41,934 nucleotides of DNA from JBBDXA01 sp040902585 (GTDB lineage Bacteria > Planctomycetota > Phycisphaerae > Phycisphaerales > Phycisphaeraceae): assembly GCA_040902585.1 (NCBI GenBank), contig JBBDXA010000062.1, positions 1 to 41,934 on the forward strand, in the 5' to 3' direction. Positions 6,851-14,743 of the stretch are shown here, one piece after another (position 1 is the first letter of the stretch; each line of letters begins with the position of its first letter). The translations under genes and the position numbers were made by a program. The notes under the pieces are model-generated. The model worked only from the letters and a program-made list of their open reading frames with translations. It did not search any database and had not been told where the DNA came from.

Positions 6851-9067
6851 ATGACTGACACGCCCGCCAGCGAGACCGCCAGTTGCGACCACTGCGGCCT
6901 GCCCGTGCCGCGATCGCGCCTGCGCCGGGGAGGCGAAGCTTCAGCCTTCTGCTGCTTCGGCTGTCACATCGTCCAGCAGATGGTGCGGGCCGGCGAAAAT
7001 GATCAGGACGGCACCGCCACCAGCCCGCTCATGCTGCGACTGGGTATGGGTGTATTCCTCGCGATGAACATCATGGCCTTCAGCGGATTCTTCTATTCGC
7101 AGCAGGTGTATGGCAATGGCGGGAGTGATTCGCCCGCGGGTTCGCTGCTGGCGTCCGTGTTCAGCTATCTCCTTCTTCTGCTGTGCACGCTGGTCATCGT
7201 ATTGCTGGGCGGGCCGCTGATCGGAGAAACGCTTGGCACCATGACCGTGCGCAATCAGTCAGGCTCGCGCCGACCGTGGGCGTGGCGCATCGACGTGAAC
7301 TCGCTCATACTCATGGGCGTCCTCGCCGCGTTTGTCCTTAGTGCCGTGAACACGGTGCGCGGCTCAGGCCACCTCTATTACGACACAGCCGCGATGATCC
7401 TGGTCCTGGTCACCCTGGGCGGTTACCTGGACGCCCGCGCCAAGCGGAAGGCTGCCGCATCGGGTGAATCGCTTCTGGCCTCGCTGCCTTCGGCTGTCAC
7501 GGTTCGACTGGAAACAGGGGAGAGCGAAATGCAGGTCGCGGCCGTCGAGCCGGGCCGGATCGTTCGCGTCAGGCCGGGGGAAACGATCGCGATCGATGGC
7601 GACGTTGTCGAGGGCACCAGTCATGTCGATGAATCCGTACTGACCGGCGAGTCGCGTCACCGAGTGGTCAGCGAAAGCAGCCGGGTCCTTGCCGGCGCGA
7701 TGAACATGGACGGTCTCCTCTGGGTGCGGGCTTCATCGAAACAGGGCGAGCGCGTGATCGATCAGGTCAAACGCCTGCTCGAAGAGGCCCGGCGAAGGCA
7801 GCCTGCGATCCAGCGGACGGCTGATCGGATTGCTTCGATGTTCGTTCCGCTGGTCATGTTGCTGGCGGGCGGCGTACTGCTCTGGCACACGCTGCGCGGC
7901 GATGCCGGCGCAGGTTTGTTCACCTCGCTGAGCGTGCTGCTGATCAGTTGTCCCTGTGCGCTGGGACTGGCTGCGCCGCTGGCGTGTTACAACGCGCTGG
8001 CGCGGGCCTCGCGTCACGGCATGCTCGTGGACTCACCTGCCACGCTTGAGAAGCTGGCGTCGATCGGGGCCATCCTTTTCGACAAGACCGGCACGTTGAC
8101 GCGTGGGCGCATGACCGTTTCGCACATCGTGGTCGCTGAATACATCCTGCCTGACGATGCGATCAGCCTTGCCGCTTCGCTTGAATCAGCATCGAATCAC
8201 CCGATCGCCAGCGCTATCGTGGACTTCGCTAAAGGCCGCGGGCTGAACATTCCGAGCCCGCAGCAGGCGCGCGTGTTGCCGGGGCTGGGTATCGCCGGGG
8301 TGATCAGTGACCGGATGCTGCGACTGGGCAGCCTCGCGCTCGCCCAACAGACAGGTGCGGCCGAGGATCCCCTCCTGCTGTTGACTAGCGAAGACACGGC
8401 GGTGTACCTGCTCGAAGGCAGCCGAGCCCTCGCGCGGTTCACACTGGCCGATGAGTCGCGGCCGGAAGCCGCGCAGGTTCTCTCATCGCTTCGATCAGTA
8501 GGGATGACCATCAGGGTGCTCACAGGAGATGACACCGGCCCTGCGCAACAACTCGCCGCGCTCTTGAATGTGGACGTGTTGTCAAGGCTCCTTCCCGGCG
8601 ACAAAGTGGCTCATCTCGAATCCGAAAGGCGCGTCCGCAAGTGCAAGATCGCGTTCGTCGGCGATGGCATCAACGATGCCCCCGTGATGGGCGCAGCCGA
8701 TGTGGGAATCGCCGTTGGCAACGCGACCGATCTCGCCCGTCAGGCCGGCCACGTCCACCTGATGGGCGAAGGCCTTGATCGATTGCCTTTCCTCTTCGCC
8801 TTGGCTCGCGATGCCGTGCGGCGCGTGCGGATGAATCTGCTTTGGGCCTTCGGCTACAACGCGATCGGCCTGACCCTGGCGACGATGGGACTATTGAGCC
8901 CGATCTTCGCGGCATCCTCGATGGTGGTATCGAGCCTGCTGATTGTCTGGACATCAAGCCGCCCGTGGCGCGAAGACAACAACAGCGACGGCGCAACCGA
9001 ATTCAATACGCTCGCCGGAGTGCTGTCCCCTTCATCCTTGTACGGCGCTGCATCCGGCGCTTCATGA
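6851..9067 (+). CDS. ccoI: Copper-translocating P1B-type ATPase for cbb3 oxidase
   Basis: ATP-driven copper pump that supplies the oxidase assembly route. 738 residues. The N-terminus has a cysteine cluster typical of CcoI/FixI (CDHC with C12/C15; CCFGC with C34, C35, C38) in place of a classical HMA domain. The membrane CPC motif is at C367-P-C369, the phosphorylated aspartate is D411 in DKTGTLT, and the hinge motif GDGINDAP lies near 604. SHVDESVLTGES marks the actuator domain. The gene follows the CcoQ-like gene by seven bases and precedes the SafE/CcoH-like gene, which supports CcoI over a general copper exporter. Confidence 0.93.
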   Translation: MTDTPASETASCDHCGLPVPRSRLRRGGEASAFCCFGCHIVQQMVRAGENDQDGTATSPLMLRLGMGVFLAMNIMAFSGFFYSQQVYGNGGSDSPAGSLLASVFSYLLLLLCTLVIVLLGGPLIGETLGTMTVRNQSGSRRPWAWRIDVNSLILMGVLAAFVLSAVNTVRGSGHLYYDTAAMILVLVTLGGYLDARAKRKAAASGESLLASLPSAVTVRLETGESEMQVAAVEPGRIVRVRPGETIAIDGDVVEGTSHVDESVLTGESRHRVVSESSRVLAGAMNMDGLLWVRASSKQGERVIDQVKRLLEEARRRQPAIQRTADRIASMFVPLVMLLAGGVLLWHTLRGDAGAGLFTSLSVLLISCPCALGLAAPLACYNALARASRHGMLVDSPATLEKLASIGAILFDKTGTLTRGRMTVSHIVVAEYILPDDAISLAASLESASNHPIASAIVDFAKGRGLNIPSPQQARVLPGLGIAGVISDRMLRLGSLALAQQTGAAEDPLLLLTSEDTAVYLLEGSRALARFTLADESRPEAAQVLSSLRSVGMTIRVLTGDDTGPAQQLAALLNVDVLSRLLPGDKVAHLESERRVRKCKIAFVGDGINDAPVMGAADVGIAVGNATDLARQAGHVHLMGEGLDRLPFLFALARDAVRRVRMNLLWAFGYNAIGLTLATMGLLSPIFAASSMVVSSLLIVWTSSRPWREDNNSDGATEFNTLAGVLSPSSLYGAASGAS

Positions 9068-9088
9068 GTTGTTCGATCGGATTGCTCC

Positions 9089-9817
9089 ATGACTGATTCG
9101 ACGATCATCACGACCTACATCGCTCTGCTGCTTGCCGCACTGGCCGGCAGCCTGCACTGTGTCGGTATGTGCGGGCCGATTCTGATCGCGTTCTCCAACA
9201 CAATCGACGCCTCCAACTCATCGAGCAGTTCATCGCAACGCACCGGCATCTCCTGGCGTTTCCTCTGGTATCACGTCGGTCGCATCTGGACCTACGGCAT
9301 GCTCGGGCTGCTCGCAGGCTACGTGGGTTGCTGCATGCGGCACGGCAGTTCGCTGATGGGCTGGCAGCAGAGCCTGGGTATCGCCGCCGGCACTGTGGTT
9401 GTGCTGGTGGGCCTGGCGCTCCTGGGCGTCATTCCCGGTGTGCGCCTCGACAAGTTCGGAGCATGCGGACTGAAGAAAGTGTGGACCATGCCGCTGCTTC
9501 GCGGCCTGCTGAAGCATCGCGGCGCAACTTCCAGAGTTCTTCTCGGTGCGCTGATGGGCCTGCTCCCCTGTGGCCTGGTCTACTCCATGCTGGCCATCGT
9601 CGCCACCTTGCCGACGCCGATGCATGCGGCCCTTGGCATGATCATCTTCGGAGTTGGAACCGTTCCGTCGCTTACCGCCGCGCTGATGACTTCACATCTG
9701 ATTCCCGTGCGATGGCGGTCCGCAGGCACGCGCCTCGCGGCGATCATGATCATCGCCACCGGCGTGATAATGGCGGCCAGAAGTACAATCATCATCTGCA
9801 ACGGGCATGGCACCTGA
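9089..9817 (+). CDS. SafE/UreH-type membrane protein of the cco cluster
   Basis: Polytopic membrane protein of 242 residues with the hallmark HCVGMCGP (C24, C28) in helix 1 and a second GLLPCGLVYSML motif in the middle. This is the two-half cysteine pattern of the DsbD-like / sulfite exporter TauE/SafE family. Homologues called ccoH or heavy-metal transport protein are regular neighbours of ccoI and are thought to help copper delivery or thiol reduction. About six helices are visible. It begins 21 bases after ccoI, so it is co-transcribed. Confidence 0.88.
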   Translation: MTDSTIITTYIALLLAALAGSLHCVGMCGPILIAFSNTIDASNSSSSSSQRTGISWRFLWYHVGRIWTYGMLGLLAGYVGCCMRHGSSLMGWQQSLGIAAGTVVVLVGLALLGVIPGVRLDKFGACGLKKVWTMPLLRGLLKHRGATSRVLLGALMGLLPCGLVYSMLAIVATLPTPMHAALGMIIFGVGTVPSLTAALMTSHLIPVRWRSAGTRLAAIMIIATGVIMAARSTIIICNGHGT

Positions 9818-9928
9818 CCGGCCTTTCTCACATTGGAGCCATCACCAGATGGGGGAATCTCCCATGAGTCGCTCGTGGATGAATGGATTGTGTCCCGCGT
9901 TGCTACGATCGATAATCGGTGATGCGTC

Positions 9929-10144
9929 TTGCTCACGCTCAATGCGACAAACGATCGGATCAAGCTCGCGATTCACGATGACGGCACAGGCCTGTCCCAT
10001 AAAGGCGAACCGGGCGCAGGTCGAGGGCTGGGCATCATGCAGTATCGGGCCCGCATGATCGGCGGCTCACTCGACATCCAAAGTTCGCACGACAGCGGAA
10101 CGTGCGTGACGTGCCTTTTTACGCTTCTCACCGATGCCCAATAG
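9929..10144 (+). pseudogene. C-terminal remnant of a NarL-partner histidine kinase
   Basis: About 71 residues match the end of a HATPase domain of the DegS/UhpB kind: KLAIHDDGTGLS (N/G1-box region), then GRGLGIMQYRARMIGGSLDI (G2 box) and the terminal strand CVTCLFTL. The sensor, the dimerisation histidine and the N box are missing. The frame is stopped at 9920-9922 immediately upstream, and the 110 bp back to the previous gene have no recognisable kinase sequence. The stop overlaps the response regulator start by 11 bases, as in an intact kinase-regulator pair, so this is the relic of one. Confidence 0.75.
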
Positions 10145-10865
10145 CGAATGGAAACCAACCATGCAGAAAGCCCAACGACGAAGCCTCGATCCGGCGACCC
10201 CGCCGCGCACGATTCGAATTCTGATCGTGGATGATCATCCAATCGTTCGACGCGGCCTGGCCGCGATGATCAACCATGAATCGGACATGGAGGTTTGCGC
10301 TGAAGCGGAAGACTTTCATCGGGGCCTTGATGCGATTCGCCATCATCAGCCGGATCTGGCGATCATTGACCTCACACTGGAGAACCTCGGCGGGCTGGAA
10401 CTGGTCAAGCAGGTCAAGGCGATTGATCCGGAGATGCTGATGCTGGTGCTGTCGATGCACGATGAGTCGCTCTATGCTGAACGGGTGCTTCGAGCCGGCG
10501 CTCGCGGGTACATCATGAAACAGGAGGGAACGGATAAGCTCATCGTTGCCATTCGCGTAGTCATGCGGGGGGATGTGTACGTCAGCGAGCGCATGGCCTC
10601 ACGCATGCTCGGCAAGTTGGTTGATGGCCGACGTGATGGCCGGAGTTCCCCACTCGAACGTCTCAGCGACCGCGAGCTGGAAGTCTTCGAGTTGCTCGGT
10701 CGCGGCCTGGGCACGCGCGAAGTGGCCGACCGCCTGTGCGTCAGCATCAAGACGATCGAGTCTCACCGCGAGCACATCAAAGAAAAGTTGAAACTGAAAA
10801 ACGCCTCTGAACTTGTGCAACACGCCACGCAATGGGTGATGAGCGAGGGAAAGGGCGCGGGTTGA
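10134..10865 (+). CDS. NarL/FixJ-family response regulator
   Basis: DNA-binding response regulator, 243 residues from the ATG at 10134 (an alternative ATG is at 10161). The receiver domain (about 27-145) has the acidic pair D33/D34, phospho-acceptor D79 in AIIDLTLENLGG, and the conserved Lys in GYIMKQEG. The C-terminal LuxR-type helix-turn-helix (about 175-235) includes LSDRELEVFELLGRGLGTRE and SIKTIESHREHIKEKL. The partner kinase upstream is only a remnant, so the regulator is either orphaned, driven by another kinase, or phosphorylated by small donors. Its position between the oxidase module and the HAO operon makes respiratory control likely. Confidence 0.9.
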   Translation: MPNSEWKPTMQKAQRRSLDPATPPRTIRILIVDDHPIVRRGLAAMINHESDMEVCAEAEDFHRGLDAIRHHQPDLAIIDLTLENLGGLELVKQVKAIDPEMLMLVLSMHDESLYAERVLRAGARGYIMKQEGTDKLIVAIRVVMRGDVYVSERMASRMLGKLVDGRRDGRSSPLERLSDRELEVFELLGRGLGTREVADRLCVSIKTIESHREHIKEKLKLKNASELVQHATQWVMSEGKGAG

Positions 10866-10955
10866 ACCCTGCGCGGCCGCTCTCCCACATCTGGATCAAG
10901 TGAGCCGCCGCCTGCGAAGCGTCAGGATCCCGTACCCTTCACAGGGGGTGCCGTC

Positions 10956-12605
10956 TCACTTCGTCTCGCCCGGCTTCTTGCCGTAGCGTTCCTCCATCGC
11001 CTTGCGGATCGCATCAGCCGCGCCTTCAGCGCCCTGCTCCAGCCACTGGTGCTCGGGCCGGGCGAGGATCGCGCTGATCACATCGTTCACCGCCTTGGCC
11101 TCAGCGGTCTTGCCCTCGGCCGCCGCGTGGGCGGTGATCTCGCGGGCTTCGGGTATCAGCTCCATGTAGAACCGTTCAGCCACTTCGTACATGCCGTGCC
11201 AGTGTGTGTAGTCCGGTGCCATCATGCTCGCGCCGTGTCGCGCACGCCGGCCTTCGTGGTGCCAGAGGTAAAACCAGGTCCACTCGATCTTCTCATCGAA
11301 TTCCGTCTTGGTGCGCAGGCCGTTCTTCAGGAGCGCATCCATGATCGACTGTCCGGGCTTGGAGAATTTCTCGTTGAAGAGAATGACCAGGTCGTCGTAC
11401 TGCTTGTAGAAGCCGCTGATGTAGTCGGGCGTGTGGCAGTGCGAGCAGACCTGCTGCATGCGGGCCCGCTTGGCGTCGCCGGTGTCCACGATGAGTTTCG
11501 CTCGCTTAGCGGGGTCCGTCTCACTGACGATCCCATGGTTGATGTCCGTATCCATCCACTTGCTGACGGGGGGTCGGTTGGTCCAACTGATGCGCTGACC
11601 CGGGTCGTGCGTCATCTTGCCGCCGTTGCGCAGGTGGCCTGACATGTGGCACGTCGCGCAGGTCGGCGCAGCCGAGTAATCCTTGCCGAGAATCCACGAA
11701 GGGGCATCGAGATTCATCTGGCCGATGAGATCGCGGTACGCCACGCCATGCTTGGATTCCTCGTAGATTTCCTTTTGCGGATGGTCCGGTCCCAGGTGGC
11801 ACTTACCGCAGTTCTCCGGCTGCCTGGCGCGGCGGGGCGAGAAGTCGTGGCGACTGTGACACGCCGAGCACGAGCCTTTGGAACCATCCAAGTTCAATCG
11901 GCCGATGCCGGTATTCGGCCAGGTGTTCGAATCAAACAGCGGCCGACCTTCGTTGTTCTTCATGACCTTGCCGAGGATCGCCTGGTTCGTCGGCTTCCCC
12001 TTCGCATCCGGCTTCAGATCATCCACCGTGATCGTCGAGCCATCGCTGGATTGCAGGCCGACCTTCGAACCGTGACATTGCAGACAACCCGACGACGCGC
12101 TGGCCATGCCGTTGACCTTGTCCACCGATTTGCCAACGGTCGGGCTATGCGGGTTGAACGGTACGCGCGAACCTTCCACCGTCTCCGCAAGAAAGTTGTC
12201 GAGCGACGCAAGGATGTTGCCCGCCTTGGCGTGATGGCTTTGCTGAAACTCAGCCGACTCCGTCTGGTGACATCGAGCGCAGTCGAGTGGCGTGACCACC
12301 GTGGCGATCAGTGCGCCGTAATGGTTAAAGGCATCGGCATCATCCTTTTCCGCCTGGTGGCACTCGACGCAGCCGACGCCTTTGATCGCGTGCGTGCTGC
12401 CTTCCCAGTGGGCGATGATACCGGGCGTCTGTTGCTGATGGCAGGAGACGCAATTCTGACTGCTGGCGGGAATGGCGTGTACCGTCGGCCGCCGCTGGCC
12501 TTCACGCTCCTTGCGTTTCACTTCCTGATACTGCACGAGCACCAGCGAAGCGAGGAAAATCAAGGCGAGAACGGAGATGACAATTTGTTTGTGGCGTAAA
12601 GTCAT
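10956..12605 (-). CDS. Membrane-anchored octaheme cytochrome c, HAO family
   Basis: 549 residues with eight CxxCH heme sites: C52, C79, C109, C174, C246, C266, C316 and C387. An N-terminal helix (about 8-24) anchors it. The block with hemes 5 and 6 (CSACHSRHDFSP, then CGKCHLGPDH and ESKHG) and the heme 7 block APTCATCHM match hydroxylamine oxidoreductase closely. The C-terminal MMAPDYTHWHG places Y466 where HAO carries the tyrosine cross-linked to the catalytic P460 heme. About 70 residues separate hemes 4 and 5, against a few in the Nitrosomonas enzyme as I recall it. The ATG at 12605 starts after a repeat-filled spacer; the frame is open further upstream, but that part is repeat-derived. 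It is the third gene of the Rieske/cytochrome b operon. Hydroxylamine, NO or hydrazine chemistry, or plain electron transfer, are all possible. Confidence 0.9.
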   Translation of the reverse strand: MTLRHKQIVISVLALIFLASLVLVQYQEVKRKEREGQRRPTVHAIPASSQNCVSCHQQQTPGIIAHWEGSTHAIKGVGCVECHQAEKDDADAFNHYGALIATVVTPLDCARCHQTESAEFQQSHHAKAGNILASLDNFLAETVEGSRVPFNPHSPTVGKSVDKVNGMASASSGCLQCHGSKVGLQSSDGSTITVDDLKPDAKGKPTNQAILGKVMKNNEGRPLFDSNTWPNTGIGRLNLDGSKGSCSACHSRHDFSPRRARQPENCGKCHLGPDHPQKEIYEESKHGVAYRDLIGQMNLDAPSWILGKDYSAAPTCATCHMSGHLRNGGKMTHDPGQRISWTNRPPVSKWMDTDINHGIVSETDPAKRAKLIVDTGDAKRARMQQVCSHCHTPDYISGFYKQYDDLVILFNEKFSKPGQSIMDALLKNGLRTKTEFDEKIEWTWFYLWHHEGRRARHGASMMAPDYTHWHGMYEVAERFYMELIPEAREITAHAAAEGKTAEAKAVNDVISAILARPEHQWLEQGAEGAADAIRKAMEERYGKKPGETK

Positions 12606-12634
12606 TTTGAATCCAAGGGACGAAGGCAGGAGGA

Positions 12635-12748
12635 GGGGAAGGCACGGAGGGACGGAGGCACGAAGGAACGGAGGGGCGGAATGACAAAAGTTCAGGCCTG
12701 AAGAAGACACTTCGTTCCTTCGTGCCTCCGTCCCTTCGTCCCTTCCCC
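12635..12748. repeat. 38-bp inverted repeat built of purine-rich units
   Basis: The left arm (12635-12672) and right arm (12711-12748) are inverted copies matching at 35 of 38 positions, separated by 38 bp. Each arm is itself made of short iterated units such as GGGACGGAGG and CACGAAGGAACG. It fills the spacer between cytochrome b and the octaheme gene, so the transcript would carry a very stable hairpin. It resembles the dispersed repeats often mistranslated as Ser-Val-Pro-Pro-rich frames in planctomycete genomes. Confidence 0.85.
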
Positions 12749-13798
12749 TCAATGTTCCACCATCGCCTCCCAAACAGTCAGGCCGATGATCAAGGCCGCG
12801 CCGACGATGCCGATCCACACGCTTGCTTCCGACTTGGGGAAGTACCTGCGGATCGCGCCGTCGATGAACGGCCAGATGAACATGATGAATACGATGAAGC
12901 CCATGCTCAGCACCGCGACCGTGCCGGAAAATAGCTTGAGCCAGCGGAACGTGACGTAGAAAAACCACTCGGGCTTGATCACCTCAGGCGTCGAAAGCGG
13001 ATCGGCGCGCGGGCCCATCGAGACGGGGAACACCGTCGCCAGCACGCAAAGGAGAATCATCAGCGCGAGCCCGACCATGAGTTCCGTCAGAAGATGATCA
13101 GGGAAGAAATTGAAGTGCCTGGGCTTGTCCGCGGGCTCATCCTCGAAGCGGAATTCGGTGATGCCCTGCAAGCGGATCAGGCCGATGTGGACGACCAGCA
13201 GCATGATCATGATCGTGGGCATGACCGCGGCGTGAAGGATGAAAAATCGCGAGAGCGTGCGTTCGTTGTAGACATCCCCGGCGAGCATCATCTTCTTCAT
13301 GAAGCCGCCGACGACGGGCACGGTGTCGCTGATGTTCGCCCCGACGGTCGCGCCCCAGTAGCTGAGCTGTTCGTAGACCAGGCTGTAGCCGGTGAAACCG
13401 ATGACGAGGGTACACATCAGCAGGCAGCAGCCGATCATCCAGTTGAGCTCGCGCGGCTTGCGGTACGCGCCGGTGAAGTAGATGCGGATCTGATGCAGGA
13501 TGACGGCTGCGACCATGAGCGTCGCGGCCCACTTGTGAACGCCGCGGATGAACCAGCCGAACGCGGCCTCTTCGGTGATGTATCTCACAGAGTCATACGC
13601 GGTCTTGGGCGAAGCTTCGTAGTAGAACGCCAGCAGGATGCCGGTGACGATCTGCACGATGAACAGGTACGCAGGTGTCCCGCCGAGGCAGAACCACCAG
13701 CGTTTGAGATGATTAGGCACCGGCTCGTTGGTGAGCTCGGCGATCTGCACGCCGGAAACGGGGATACGCTCGGCGAACCAGGCACGGAGGGCCTTCAT
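12749..13798 (-). CDS. Cytochrome b of a bc/b6f-type complex
   Basis: Membrane diheme cytochrome b, 349 residues, about eight helices. Heme ligands are two His in helix B (GVHKW and VILHQIRIYF, 13 residues between them) and two in helix D (ILHAAVMP and LVVHIGLI, 14 residues between them). The 13/14 spacing is that of cytochrome b6 rather than mitochondrial-type b. The Q_o site PEWFFY lies in the C-terminal, subunit-IV-like half, so b6 and subunit IV are fused here. The start overlaps the Rieske stop (ATGA, 13795-13798). It oxidises a quinol and passes electrons to the Rieske protein and onward to a c-type acceptor, which the operon suggests is the octaheme protein. Confidence 0.93.
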   Translation of the reverse strand: MKALRAWFAERIPVSGVQIAELTNEPVPNHLKRWWFCLGGTPAYLFIVQIVTGILLAFYYEASPKTAYDSVRYITEEAAFGWFIRGVHKWAATLMVAAVILHQIRIYFTGAYRKPRELNWMIGCCLLMCTLVIGFTGYSLVYEQLSYWGATVGANISDTVPVVGGFMKKMMLAGDVYNERTLSRFFILHAAVMPTIMIMLLVVHIGLIRLQGITEFRFEDEPADKPRHFNFFPDHLLTELMVGLALMILLCVLATVFPVSMGPRADPLSTPEVIKPEWFFYVTFRWLKLFSGTVAVLSMGFIVFIMFIWPFIDGAIRRYFPKSEASVWIGIVGAALIIGLTVWEAMVEH

Positions 13799-14367
13799 GC
13801 GACACCTCCATCGCTCTCGCCCTGTTCCATCGGTTCACGCTGATGAACCGCCGCCAGCGACTGCGTTTCCACTTCGATGAACAGCAGCCCGTTCTCAAGC
13901 TTCAACGGAAACTGCGGCAGTGACTGGCCGGCGTCAGCGGGTGGCCCCGAGGTCGCCTTGCCCTGCGGATCGAACGCTCCGTTGTGACACGGGCAGAAGA
14001 AGCGATTGTTCTGGCCTTCCCAGTGGACCTGGCAGCCCAGGTGCGGGCAAGTTGATGACAGCGCGATGAAGTCGGACACCGCGCCCGTGTCGTTCTGTCT
14101 TGCGATCGCCACGCGAGCGCCGCTGGGGGCAATGAATGAAAGCGAATCGCCCGCCTTCATGCGCACGGCATCGATGACGAACATCCATGCCTTGGGCGTG
14201 GGATTGGCGGGATAGAGGAACTGACCCGCGTAGGAGAAGAGCGTGCCATAGCTGACCGCCATCGTGCCGATCATCGTGATCCCGCACGCCTTGCCGAAGA
14301 AGGAACGTCGCGTGTCATCGGCACCCGTTGCGGGTGACCCATGTTCGGCTGACTTTTCAGGAACCAT
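13795..14367 (-). CDS. Rieske iron-sulfur protein
   Basis: 190 residues. A twin-Arg-like segment (DTRRSFFGKACG) precedes the membrane anchor (about 28-50), so Tat export is likely. The 2Fe-2S domain has both ligand loops, CPHLGCQVHW and CPCHNGAFD, including the disulfide-forming cysteines, and then GPPADAGQSLPQFPL. It is the first gene of the operon and is translationally coupled to cytochrome b. The upstream region contains an FNR-like palindrome. Confidence 0.95.
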   Translation of the reverse strand: MVPEKSAEHGSPATGADDTRRSFFGKACGITMIGTMAVSYGTLFSYAGQFLYPANPTPKAWMFVIDAVRMKAGDSLSFIAPSGARVAIARQNDTGAVSDFIALSSTCPHLGCQVHWEGQNNRFFCPCHNGAFDPQGKATSGPPADAGQSLPQFPLKLENGLLFIEVETQSLAAVHQREPMEQGESDGGVA

Positions 14368-14415
14368 AACGCAATCCGATCCATTCGTTTGCAGCTCATT
14401 GCAGAAGCGTTCAGA

Positions 14416-14427
14416 TGATCGGGATCA
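14416..14427. promoter_or_regulatory. FNR/CRP-like palindrome upstream of the Rieske operon
   Basis: TGATCGGGATCA is a TGAT-N4-ATCA dyad 49 bp before the Rieske start on the - strand. It matches 8 of 10 specified positions of the FNR box TTGAT-N4-ATCAA. It sits in the 376-bp gap between the Rieske gene (-) and phosphoketolase (+), so it could control either. No FNR-type gene is in the window. Confidence 0.35.
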
Positions 14428-14743
14428 CCGCACGATAGCGTAATCGAGAAAACCACGGAAGGCAGCCAGGGGTTCCCCCGATCACAGGTCTGCATCTTCT
14501 TCAAACCGGATCAGTCTTGTGATTCTCATGGATCCAGCGTGTCTTTCAGGAATTTCCGTATGGCTCCGCCGTGGCCTGTTGTTCCGCCGTGGCCTCGCCT
14601 TCAGTATCCTGACGAACCCGTTGCAGGCATACAATTACACCCAGATCGAGATCGCCGGGCACTTCGACGTGAATCACCCTGCGAGATTCAAACACCGAAC
14701 CCATCGACGCGGCAGTGCGTCGACAGCCATCAGAGTCATCGGC

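Noticed and set aside
12635..12748. CRISPR array
   Set aside because: The repeats are inverted arms of short iterated units with no regular spacers; no cas gene is present in the window.
10956..12968. Longer start for the octaheme cytochrome at 12968
   Set aside because: The extra 121 residues run through the inverted repeat and antisense to cytochrome b; the membrane anchor begins at the ATG at 12605.
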